Shown in pieces: positions 1 to 6,561 of a stretch of DNA of 9,118 nucleotides. The stretch spans positions 3,102-12,219 of the forward strand of contig DCAF01000003.1 of NCBI GenBank assembly GCA_002311915.1, given 5' to 3'. Made by a program: the position numbers and the translations under genes. The notes under the pieces were generated by a model, which was given only the letters and a program-made list of their open reading frames with translations, had not been told where the DNA came from and did no database searches. The stretch's first letter is position 1; every line of letters begins with the position of its first letter. The DNA is from Sulfurovum sp. UBA1140. GTDB taxonomy: Bacteria > Campylobacterota > Campylobacteria > Campylobacterales > Sulfurovaceae.

Positions 1-79
1 TGGGGATGAGATGGATGAGCTTATAATGACGGCTCGGTTTAAATCGTTGCGTGTAACCATTGTGCCACAAGATGGATAG
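1..79 (+). CDS. C-terminal end of an unidentified protein (5' truncated by the window)
   Basis: The reading frame beginning at base 2 is open from the window edge to a TAG at 77-79 and encodes about 25 residues ending in RVTIVPQDG. It overlaps the start of the next gene by 8 bases (72-79), a typical sign of translational coupling in one operon. In Campylobacter and Helicobacter the gene before the yraN homologue is often homoserine dehydrogenase, but this tail is too short for me to assign to that or any other family. The frame call rests on the overlap and on the absence of stops. Confidence 0.55.
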   Translation, partial: GDEMDELIMTARFKSLRVTIVPQDG

Positions 80-413
80 CTCTACAAGAGCCATTGGAAA
101 TTTAAGTGAAGCCAAAGCCGTTGCTTATATGGAACGCTTGGGTTTTAAGATTGTTGAAAAGAACTATTATGCTCGAAAATTAGGAGAGATAGACATTATT
201 GCCACCAAAGATGGGGTATGGCATTTTATAGAGGTGAAATCAGCGAAGGCTGATTTTGATCCTGTTGATAATTTTACACCCACCAAGTTAAGAAGGGTAA
301 TAAACTCAGCACACTACTATTTAAAAGTAAAAAATCTTGATGTCGAGTTTTGTATTGATGCATTAATTATTCGTAAAGATGAGATTGAGTGGATAGAGAA
401 TATTACCCTTTAA
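72..413 (+). CDS. yraN: YraN/UPF0102-family endonuclease-like protein
   Basis: This 113-residue protein has the length and core of the YraN (UPF0102) family, a restriction-endonuclease-like fold of unproven cellular role, possibly in DNA repair or processing. An N-terminal helix with G9 and E13 leads into the nuclease core GEIDII (residues 38-43) and FIEVKS (52-57). E39, D41, E54 and K56 match the acidic-acidic-ExK metal-binding pattern of this fold. The ATG at 72 is chosen because family members start just before the G-x-x-E helix. A TTG at 60 would add only MCHK. No clear Shine-Dalgarno sequence precedes the ATG, but the upstream gene ends at 79, so translation is probably coupled. The gene converges with dcd, leaving 26 bases between the two stops. 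Confidence 0.88.
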   Translation: MDSSTRAIGNLSEAKAVAYMERLGFKIVEKNYYARKLGEIDIIATKDGVWHFIEVKSAKADFDPVDNFTPTKLRRVINSAHYYLKVKNLDVEFCIDALIIRKDEIEWIENITL

Positions 414-420
414 AGGGTAA
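403..420. terminator. 18-bp perfect palindrome between convergent yraN and dcd
   Basis: TTACCCTTTAAAGGGTAA is its own reverse complement. It covers the yraN stop codon (411-413) and lies between two convergent genes. As RNA it could form a 6-bp stem (TTACCC/GGGTAA) with a TTTAAA loop on either strand. No run of T follows directly, so a standard intrinsic terminator is not proven. An A-run (424-428) and a T-run (437-441) lie just to the right and could extend a bidirectional structure. Confidence 0.4.
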
Positions 421-439
421 CCTAAAAAGATAAGAGTTT

Positions 440-1006
440 TTAAACTTTCTTTAAAATTCGAGGTAGTGTAATACCTGTTTGACTTTGATACTTTCCTTTT
501 CTATCTTTATAGGTGGTTTCACACTGTTCGTCACCCTCGAAAAATAGCACTTGGGCGATACCTTCGTTGGCATATATTTTAGCAGGAAGAGGGGTGGTAT
601 TTGAAATTTCTATGGTAATATGCCCCTCAAACTCTGGTTCAAACGGGGTAACGTTTACTATGATTCCACATCGGGCATACGTTGATTTTCCCAAACATAT
701 TGCCAAGGTATTCTTTGGCATTTTAAAATACTCTATGGTTCGAGCCAAAGCAAACGAGTTGGGGGGAACAATACAGACATCACCTTTAAAATCAACCACA
801 TTATTTTGATTAAAATCTTTGGGGTCTACCACTTCGGCATTAATATTGGTAAAAATTTTAAATTCATTACTTACTCGAATATCATAACCATACGAACTTA
901 ATCCATAAGAGACCACACCCTCTCCTACCAATCCTTCACAAAAAGGTTGTATCATTCCTTCGTTGAGTGATTTTTCTCTTATCCATCTGTCTGACTTTAG
1001 TCCCAT
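440..1006 (-). CDS. dcd: dCTP deaminase
   Basis: Dcd deaminates dCTP to dUTP in the cytoplasm, supplying dUMP for thymidylate synthesis after dUTPase action. The 188-residue product has the trimeric dUTPase-like fold signature. GKSTYAR (106-112) matches the phosphate-binding segment, and the block from N118 through VTPFEPEFEGHITIEISN (119-136) contains E133 at the position of the catalytic glutamate. A glutamine-containing C-terminal segment (KYQSQTG, 172-178) matches the lid that closes over the nucleotide. Length is normal for the family. The ATG start at 1006 is preceded by a purine-rich AAAGGTAG ribosome site and a TATAAT box about 27 bases upstream. I see no extra dUTPase domain, so it is most likely monofunctional. 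It is transcribed divergently from the sensor cluster and is probably unrelated to it. Confidence 0.96.
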   Translation of the reverse strand: MGLKSDRWIREKSLNEGMIQPFCEGLVGEGVVSYGLSSYGYDIRVSNEFKIFTNINAEVVDPKDFNQNNVVDFKGDVCIVPPNSFALARTIEYFKMPKNTLAICLGKSTYARCGIIVNVTPFEPEFEGHITIEISNTTPLPAKIYANEGIAQVLFFEGDEQCETTYKDRKGKYQSQTGITLPRILKKV

Positions 1007-1033
1007 TGTCTACCTTTTAAAATTAATGGTAAC

Positions 1034-1039
1034 ATTATA
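1034..1039 (-). promoter_or_regulatory. dcd: Candidate -10 box for dcd
   Basis: The minus strand reads TATAAT here, a perfect consensus -10 hexamer ending 27 bases before the dcd start codon. No convincing -35 hexamer is visible, which is usual for sigma-70 promoters in Campylobacterota. In such A/T-rich DNA chance matches are common. Confidence 0.45.
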
Positions 1040-1082
1040 TAGGAATAAAATATGATTAAGTTAATATTAATTTTGCATTAAA

Positions 1083-1088
1083 TATAAT
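1083..1088 (+). promoter_or_regulatory. Candidate -10 box for the sensor cluster
   Basis: TATAAT lies 42 bases before the ATG of the first PilJ-type gene, within a very A/T-rich stretch (1041-1120). No clear -35 is present, but a 10-bp palindrome, TTAATATTAA (1061-1070), covers the -35 zone and could be an operator. The ribosome site AGGAG (1123-1127) follows, only 3 bases from the ATG at 1131. This is the only clear promoter candidate for the genes from 1131 to 6520. Confidence 0.45.
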
Positions 1089-1130
1089 ATCTATAAAAAA
1101 TATTTAAATTTAATTATATTTTAGGAGTTT

Positions 1131-1925
1131 ATGGTGCTTTATTTTTTTAACAACTTTACAAAATATCTACTTCCTATTGCTCTTCTTTACAACCCCCTTA
1201 TGGCTATAGAGATAACCGATGCCCATCATGCCGTCGATGTGGCAGGAAAGCAGAGAATGTTTACCCAAAAAATGCTCAAAAATTATGCGATGGTGGGGAT
1301 GAAAAATAGTTTTGGTAAACCTGATGAAGATTTAAAAAAGATTATGGGTGAATTTGAAAATCATCTACACTCTCTTGAAAATTATACCAAAAACAAAACT
1401 ATTAAAAAAAGTATCAAAAAGGTAAAAAAACTCTGGATACCCATTAAAAAAATATTAAAGGCTCCCCCCAATAAAGAATATATCGGTCAACTTCAAGAGG
1501 ACTTAGAAGCGCTCTTGTCAGCGGCAAACCACACCACTCATCTTTTTGCCGTTGAGACAGGAAAATCTTCGGGTGAGATTGTAGATATGTCAGGACGACA
1601 ACGAATGCTCTCTCAACGCATGGCAAGTCTCTATATGTTAAAGGTATGGGGAGTGAATGATAAAAAATTTCAAGAGAAGATGGATGCCTCAATGAAACTC
1701 TTTAAAACCTCTTTAGAGACCTTACAAAAATCTAAGTTAAATACCCCAGAGATTACTGAACTTTTAAATGAGGTTCAAAAGTCATTTATGTTTTTTGAAG
1801 TCATGAACAAATCAGAGACCACCTTTATTCCTACCCTTATCTATAAAAAATCTAACGATATTTTAAAAAAGATGAACAGTGCCACCAAAAGTTATGTGGA
1901 TGCCAGTAAAAAGCAGGAGAGCTAA
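1131..1925 (+). CDS. Secreted tandem PilJ/NarX-type (P-box) sensor-domain protein, paralogue 1
   Basis: This 264-residue protein has an N-terminal signal peptide (hydrophobic residues about 12-24, probable cleavage after LMA at 25) and no later membrane segment, so it should be a soluble periplasmic protein. It holds two copies of the PilJ N-terminal domain (Pfam PilJ family, related to the NarX/NarQ nitrate-sensing bundle). Each copy begins with a P-box-like motif: VDVAGKQRMFTQK (35-47, R42) and VDMSGRQRMLSQR (151-163, R158). In NarX and NarQ the matching AG-S-L-R-M arginine coordinates nitrate. In PilJ-type chemoreceptors this domain is fused to a signalling domain, but here it stands alone. 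The gene ends one base before the next, with which it shares architecture, and opens a cluster leading to an NIT-domain kinase. Ligand binding is inferred from the motif. Confidence 0.85.
   Translation: MVLYFFNNFTKYLLPIALLYNPLMAIEITDAHHAVDVAGKQRMFTQKMLKNYAMVGMKNSFGKPDEDLKKIMGEFENHLHSLENYTKNKTIKKSIKKVKKLWIPIKKILKAPPNKEYIGQLQEDLEALLSAANHTTHLFAVETGKSSGEIVDMSGRQRMLSQRMASLYMLKVWGVNDKKFQEKMDASMKLFKTSLETLQKSKLNTPEITELLNEVQKSFMFFEVMNKSETTFIPTLIYKKSNDILKKMNSATKSYVDASKKQES
1915..1919 (+). promoter_or_regulatory. Ribosome-binding site fixing the start of paralogue 2
   Basis: AGGAG lies within the last codons of paralogue 1, 7 bases before the ATG at 1927. It supports that ATG over an in-frame start at 1879, which would put 16 extra residues before the signal peptide and overlap the upstream gene by 47 bases. 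Confidence 0.7.
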
Positions 1926-1926
1926 A

Positions 1927-2712
1927 ATGACTAAGAAAAAAAACCACCCAATCCCTATGATTTTTCGCTCTATTATTCTGCTTTCAACTGCCCTATTTTC
2001 TAATAAACTAGAGACCCTTGAGTTGATAAACATGGCTGGAGAACAACGCATGCTTTCACAACGTATTGCCAAAGATTACCTCTATGTAGGAAAAAATATA
2101 TCAACAATGAAAGCCAATCGACAACTAGAAACCTCGATGAAAGATTTTGTACGTATCCATAAACAACTCTTAAATGCTATTACAGACCCTGAAATTAAAA
2201 ATATTCTTGCATTTGTCGAGTTAAGCTCCAATGATTTTAAAACCACTTCTAAGAAAGAGTTTAATTTAGATAATGCCCAACTGGTATTGGATTTGAGTGA
2301 GTCGATGTTGGAGGGGAGTCAATACATCGTAGGTTCCTTACAAAATTCATTAGAAATTAAAAACTCTAATGTGGTAAATCAAGCAGGAATACAACGTATG
2401 CTCTCTCAACGAATTGCTAAATATTATATCGCTTACCAATTGGGAATTCAAGATGAAAACACAATTAACAGTATGAAAGAGACCATTAAACAGTTTAGTC
2501 AAAACTTAGACACTTTAATAAAAAACAGAAGCAATACACCACAAATCAATATTAAACTTGATGATATTAATCGACTCTGGAAAATTGTTTATAAGTTTTA
2601 CAACAATATAGAAAAAGGAGGACTTCCTCTGATTGTTTTTAATAGCACCGATAAAATTACAAAAAAAATGGATGAAATCACCAAGCTTTATATAGCTATT
2701 CACAAGCAGTAG
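1927..2712 (+). CDS. Secreted tandem PilJ/NarX-type (P-box) sensor-domain protein, paralogue 2
   Basis: This 261-residue protein has a basic N-terminus (MTKKK) and a hydrophobic segment (about 10-25) that should act as an export signal, although the cleavage site is less obvious than in paralogue 1. Two PilJ-type repeats follow. Their P-box motifs, INMAGEQRMLSQRIAK (34-49, R41) and VNQAGIQRMLSQRIAK (150-165, R157), are the best conserved in the cluster and match the NarX-type nitrate-binding pattern. After the second motif all three paralogues share a similar tail: here NTP at 203-205, W218, and GLPLI followed by KITKKMDEI (243-251). There is no transmitter, HAMP or other output domain. The gene lies 1 base after paralogue 1 and 9 bases before paralogue 3, so co-expression is very likely. 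Nitrate or nitrite as ligand is inferred from the motif family. Confidence 0.85.
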   Translation: MTKKKNHPIPMIFRSIILLSTALFSNKLETLELINMAGEQRMLSQRIAKDYLYVGKNISTMKANRQLETSMKDFVRIHKQLLNAITDPEIKNILAFVELSSNDFKTTSKKEFNLDNAQLVLDLSESMLEGSQYIVGSLQNSLEIKNSNVVNQAGIQRMLSQRIAKYYIAYQLGIQDENTINSMKETIKQFSQNLDTLIKNRSNTPQINIKLDDINRLWKIVYKFYNNIEKGGLPLIVFNSTDKITKKMDEITKLYIAIHKQ

Positions 2713-2721
2713 GGACTTTTT

Positions 2722-3480
2722 ATGAAAAAAATATTGAATATATTACTCATTGGTTTGGCTTTAAGCGTTGACTCTTCTGCCTCAAATAGAGGGGATGTAA
2801 AAATTATTGAAGCCACAGAAAATATTAGGTATTTGGCTCAGAAAATCTCTAAATCATACCTTTACCTTTATCAGAATCCAAAAAAAACAGCATTAAAAGA
2901 GTCACTTTATCAAGATATTAGAATGCTTGAAATCTCTATTCGAGATATTGCTACAACGACTAAAAGTCTTGATAGCAAAAATATTCTTGATTTTTTAGTC
3001 TACAATAAAGATGAGATTAAAGAGATACTCAAAAAAGAGGTCAACCGAGAAAAAAGTATGTTAATGCTTGACTACAGCGAAAGTTTTTTAGAAGGAGCCA
3101 ACTCTATTGAAAAGACACACAGCTACCCTTTTTCAAAAGAAGAAGAGATGCTCATGTCCATTAAAAACATTGGTTATCTTTTAGAAAAAGTAGCCAAATA
3201 CTATATCGCTTCAGCCCTTAATTTGGATCAAACCAATAATTTTAATCATATGAAACAGGCGATTAATAAAATTGAAGCTATTTTGAAAAAAATTAACATA
3301 TATGAGTACCCTAAAGAGCTTTTAATTGAACGAAAAAGATTAAACAGTGCATGGAAAACACACCGAGAATTTCTCTATAGATCAGAAGAACTCTCTATTC
3401 CCCATCTTTTACAATCTTCTACTACAGCACTTGAAGATCGGATTGAAAAAATAGCACTCTATCACAAAAAGAACCAATAA
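2722..3480 (+). CDS. Degenerate secreted PilJ-type paralogue 3, P-box largely lost
   Basis: The 252-residue product has a clear signal peptide (hydrophobic residues 4-15, then small residues; cleavage probably near 20-22) and no other membrane segment. It aligns with paralogue 2 along its length: RYLAQKISKSYLYLYQNPK (36-54) matches the first repeat, LDYSESFLEGANSI (116-129) matches LDLSESMLEGSQYI, and AKYYIASAL (158-166) matches the second repeat. The P-box residues are mostly gone. In repeat 1 the AG pair becomes TE and M becomes Y, with R36 kept. In repeat 2 A, G, R and M become I, K, G and Y. The fold seems preserved while the ligand site is not, and the intact frame argues against simple decay. 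AGGGA (2711-2715) serves as its ribosome site. A structural or inhibitory partner is possible. Confidence 0.8.
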   Translation: MKKILNILLIGLALSVDSSASNRGDVKIIEATENIRYLAQKISKSYLYLYQNPKKTALKESLYQDIRMLEISIRDIATTTKSLDSKNILDFLVYNKDEIKEILKKEVNREKSMLMLDYSESFLEGANSIEKTHSYPFSKEEEMLMSIKNIGYLLEKVAKYYIASALNLDQTNNFNHMKQAINKIEAILKKINIYEYPKELLIERKRLNSAWKTHREFLYRSEELSIPHLLQSSTTALEDRIEKIALYHKKNQ

Positions 3481-3493
3481 AAGGGTGTATAAA

Positions 3494-6400
3494 ATGAAAA
3501 TTATAACCAATAGAAATTTTTCTCTACTCTTTATTGTACTATTGGCTTCAATTGTTTTAATCTCTCTCTACTACAGTTCTCTTTTGGTTATTGATTATCA
3601 AGAGAAAGAGAGTCGTACTGAGCATATTGAACTCATTATGAAGCTTGATACTCTACTCAACAGCATCGAAGAGGAGCAACTCTATAGTGCAGTCTATTTG
3701 GGAACCAAAGAGAAGAAAGATTTAGACAAAGTTAAAACAAATAGGAACTTGGTCAATATTGAGATAGCAACACTATTAAAAGAGTTGGATAAAAACAGTA
3801 TATACCTACCCCATCAAGAGAGACTCAATACTCTTTTTCAAAACATATACCATACTCGATTGCTAATAGACAAAGCAAAACAGAGCTACCACTCTATTTT
3901 AATTGAGAATCACTATAAAAAAATTATTAATCCTATTATTGAGTTAATCACTCAACTTATGGACAATGTATCCTTAACACACTACCCTGAACTCTCTTTC
4001 TATAAAGAACTTAGTAAAGTAAAAGAGAACCATTATATGGAACGAAGCTTTATTGCCTTTATATTAAGCCGTTCCCAACCAATGAATGACAAAGATTTAT
4101 TAACTTGGGAGAGCTTTGTTAAAAAGAATCATACTTTAGATTTTAATCAATTAAAAGGGAGTGATATTAACTCTAAAGTCTATAATATTATTAATTTAGA
4201 CTATTTTTCTAAAATTTTGAACCATCAACGAGCAGAGATACTTAAATCCTCTAGGGATGGAGAGTATGTTGTTCCTACCAACATTTGGATAGAGATTTTT
4301 GTTAGTAAAATTGATAAAATTAAATCGGCACAAAGTTCCCTTTTTAAACATATTCAAACCAGTATAACCGATACCCGTATAGAGATGAAAGATAAAATCA
4401 TGACCTATTTAGGGGCTTCCCTCTTCTTTTTACTGCTTCTTTTTACACTCATGCTTATCTTTCGGAACAACAGTAAAAATAGCAAGTTCTTAGCAGAGAC
4501 ACTAAAAGATTTAGAAGCCACACTTGATGAGAAACAGAAGAGAGAGATTAAAGAGGTAATTAAAAAACATGATACTATAGAGATATATAAATTTTTGGCC
4601 AATGCCATTAAAGAGCCAAGCCGTGCCAAAGATCATTTTTTAGCCAATATGTCCCATGAGATTCGTACCCCACTCAACGGGATTGTAGGCTTTACCAATA
4701 TTCTTAAAGAGAGTGACCTACGAGAAGACCAACAAGAGTTTGTTGATATTATTGAAGAGAGTTCTCAAAATTTAATTAGAATTGTTAATGACATATTAGA
4801 TTTTTCTAAAGTAAACTCAGGAAAAATTGAACTTGAAAAAATTACCTTTAATGTGATGGAAAAATTTGAAGCCACCATTGATGCCTATGCGGCAAAAGCT
4901 GGTGAGAAAAATATTTTATTGGGACTTTTTATCGACCCAAATCTGCCAACAGAGTTAATTGGAGACCCTGCAAAAATTTCACAAGTTCTTACCAACCTTT
5001 TAAGTAATGCCGTTAAATTCACTAAAGAAGAGGGTGAAGTAGACATTATTGTAGAAAAACTCTCGGAAAATAGAAAAAGTGTCACACTAAAGTTTTCGGT
5101 TAAAGATTCAGGTATAGGCATAGGAGAGCATCAACAGAGTAAAATATTTGATGCGTTCTCTCAGGCTGATGCCAGTACCAGTAGAAAATTTGGTGGAACA
5201 GGGTTGGGACTCACCATATCAAGCAAGTTTGTTGAGCTGATGGGTGGAAAGTTAGAGATAAAAAGTATAGTTGGAGAGGGTTCAACCTTTTTCTTCTCAC
5301 TTACACTTAAAAAATTATCGGTATCTAAAAAAAGAGAAGAGAGCCAGTTTACTCATCTAACAACAGCGTATATTACCGATAACAATGAACCAATAAAAGA
5401 GGTAGAGAAGTATCTACAGACCTACATTACCCATACAGGTGCCAGTTTTAAACGATACAATAAAGAGGAGATAGATGCTTTAGATTCTACACAATTGCCA
5501 AAAATACTCTTTATAGACCACCTCTATTTTAATACCGAAGAGAAAATTTCTAAAATTATTGCACGGGGAACCAAAGTGGTACTAATGAGTACAGCAGAGA
5601 TAGAGAAGTGTAACTGCCCCATTAAAAACAAAATATCAAAAGTGCTTTACAAACCTATAAACTACTCTAAAATTGTAAGAACACTCAAACTTGCAAACAC
5701 CCCCTCTCTGCCCGAGAATCAAAAAGTCACCGAGGTTAAAAAGCAAAATATTGATAAGATATTTAGCAATATTAAAGCACTTGTGGTCGAAGACAACATA
5801 ATTAATCAGAAGTTAATTCAAACGGTACTACGCAATTTTGGAATGGTTGTATCGGTTGCCAATAATGGACTAGAAGCATTGAATCTTCGTAAAGAGAACC
5901 AATATGACATTATCTTTATGGACATACAGATGCCCATTATGTCAGGCGTTGAATCGACCCAAAAAATTCTTGAATATGAACAGAACAATCAAAAAAATCA
6001 TATCCCTATTGTTGCGTTAACGGCAAACATCAATCAAAATGATAAAGAGAAATACCTAAGCAGTGGGATGGATAAATATCTTAAAAAACCCATCAATATA
6101 GGAGAACTTACTGCCATTTTAGAGGCATATTTCCCTCTGCAAGAGCTTCGAGATACTCTAATTTTAAATAAAAAAGAGAAATCAACCGATGGCAAGAAGT
6201 CACACATTATACTCTATAAAGAGACCCCATTAACAGCAAAAATTTACTCGGCAGTTTTGAGTAATTTGGGTTATATTGTAGATAAATATAGCTCTGAAGA
6301 TAAATTTTTGGAACAGCTTAACAACAGCCTCTATGCCTTTGCACTTTTTGATGCCAAACCTTTTAGAAAAATCAATGCAGATAGCTTTGTTGTTGACCTT

Positions 6401-6520
6401 ATTCGAGAGAGTGGTGCTACCCCCATTGCCTTTGTCGAAAAAGACAACAACAGCCAATATTGTGAAACACTTCAATCCGTAGGAACTGTTGAAGAGATTC
6501 AGGAAAAATTAATGCGTTAG
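3494..6520 (+). CDS. Membrane hybrid histidine kinase with periplasmic NIT domain and three receiver-like domains
   Basis: This 1008-residue inner-membrane sensor has TM1 at 9-33, a periplasmic region of about 270 residues and TM2 at 303-323. The periplasmic part resembles the NIT (nitrate- and nitrite-sensing) domain: E59 and YSAVYLG (64-70), then KVKEN (175-179) and MERSFIA (182-188). A short coiled-coil-like linker without an evident HAMP leads to HisKA, with H388 in MSHEIRTPLNG. The ATPase domain has N505 (N box), DSGIGIG from D538 and GGTGLGL (567-573). Three receiver-like domains follow. The first (about 625-740) is divergent but keeps D629, D675 and a KP motif. The second (about 760-875) is canonical, with E766, D767, phospho-acceptor D810, T843 and K865. 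The last (about 895-1008) keeps D953 but lacks the switch lysine. The ATG at 3494, with AAAAGGG 8 bases upstream, is preferred to the GTG at 3485. Confidence 0.92.
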   Translation: MKIITNRNFSLLFIVLLASIVLISLYYSSLLVIDYQEKESRTEHIELIMKLDTLLNSIEEEQLYSAVYLGTKEKKDLDKVKTNRNLVNIEIATLLKELDKNSIYLPHQERLNTLFQNIYHTRLLIDKAKQSYHSILIENHYKKIINPIIELITQLMDNVSLTHYPELSFYKELSKVKENHYMERSFIAFILSRSQPMNDKDLLTWESFVKKNHTLDFNQLKGSDINSKVYNIINLDYFSKILNHQRAEILKSSRDGEYVVPTNIWIEIFVSKIDKIKSAQSSLFKHIQTSITDTRIEMKDKIMTYLGASLFFLLLLFTLMLIFRNNSKNSKFLAETLKDLEATLDEKQKREIKEVIKKHDTIEIYKFLANAIKEPSRAKDHFLANMSHEIRTPLNGIVGFTNILKESDLREDQQEFVDIIEESSQNLIRIVNDILDFSKVNSGKIELEKITFNVMEKFEATIDAYAAKAGEKNILLGLFIDPNLPTELIGDPAKISQVLTNLLSNAVKFTKEEGEVDIIVEKLSENRKSVTLKFSVKDSGIGIGEHQQSKIFDAFSQADASTSRKFGGTGLGLTISSKFVELMGGKLEIKSIVGEGSTFFFSLTLKKLSVSKKREESQFTHLTTAYITDNNEPIKEVEKYLQTYITHTGASFKRYNKEEIDALDSTQLPKILFIDHLYFNTEEKISKIIARGTKVVLMSTAEIEKCNCPIKNKISKVLYKPINYSKIVRTLKLANTPSLPENQKVTEVKKQNIDKIFSNIKALVVEDNIINQKLIQTVLRNFGMVVSVANNGLEALNLRKENQYDIIFMDIQMPIMSGVESTQKILEYEQNNQKNHIPIVALTANINQNDKEKYLSSGMDKYLKKPINIGELTAILEAYFPLQELRDTLILNKKEKSTDGKKSHIILYKETPLTAKIYSAVLSNLGYIVDKYSSEDKFLEQLNNSLYAFALFDAKPFRKINADSFVVDLIRESGATPIAFVEKDNNSQYCETLQSVGTVEEIQEKLMR

Positions 6521-6523
6521 CAT

Positions 6524-6529
6524 TATAAT
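6524..6529 (+). promoter_or_regulatory. Candidate -10 box ahead of the FmdE-like gene
   Basis: TATAAT lies 3 bases after the kinase stop codon and 32 bases before the FmdE-like ATG. It could let this gene be transcribed apart from the sensor genes. No convincing -35 is visible, and such hexamers arise easily by chance in A/T-rich DNA. Confidence 0.3.
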
Positions 6530-6561
6530 TGAGCATATTACTAAAACCCTTAAGGATATTT

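Noticed and set aside
513..809. 98-residue plus-strand open frame
   Set aside because: It lies wholly inside dcd on the opposite strand. Dcd has clear family motifs and this frame has none.
1444..1692. 82-residue minus-strand open frame
   Set aside because: Antisense to the first PilJ-type gene, with no domain, ribosome site or signal.
1879..1926. N-terminal extension of paralogue 2 from a start at 1879
   Set aside because: It overlaps paralogue 1, puts a hydrophilic stretch before the export signal, and lacks the good ribosome site found ahead of 1927.
4405..5121. Minus-strand open frames of 74 and 78 residues inside the kinase gene
   Set aside because: They mirror conserved kinase coding sequence (TM2, linker and ATPase domain) and have no independent support.
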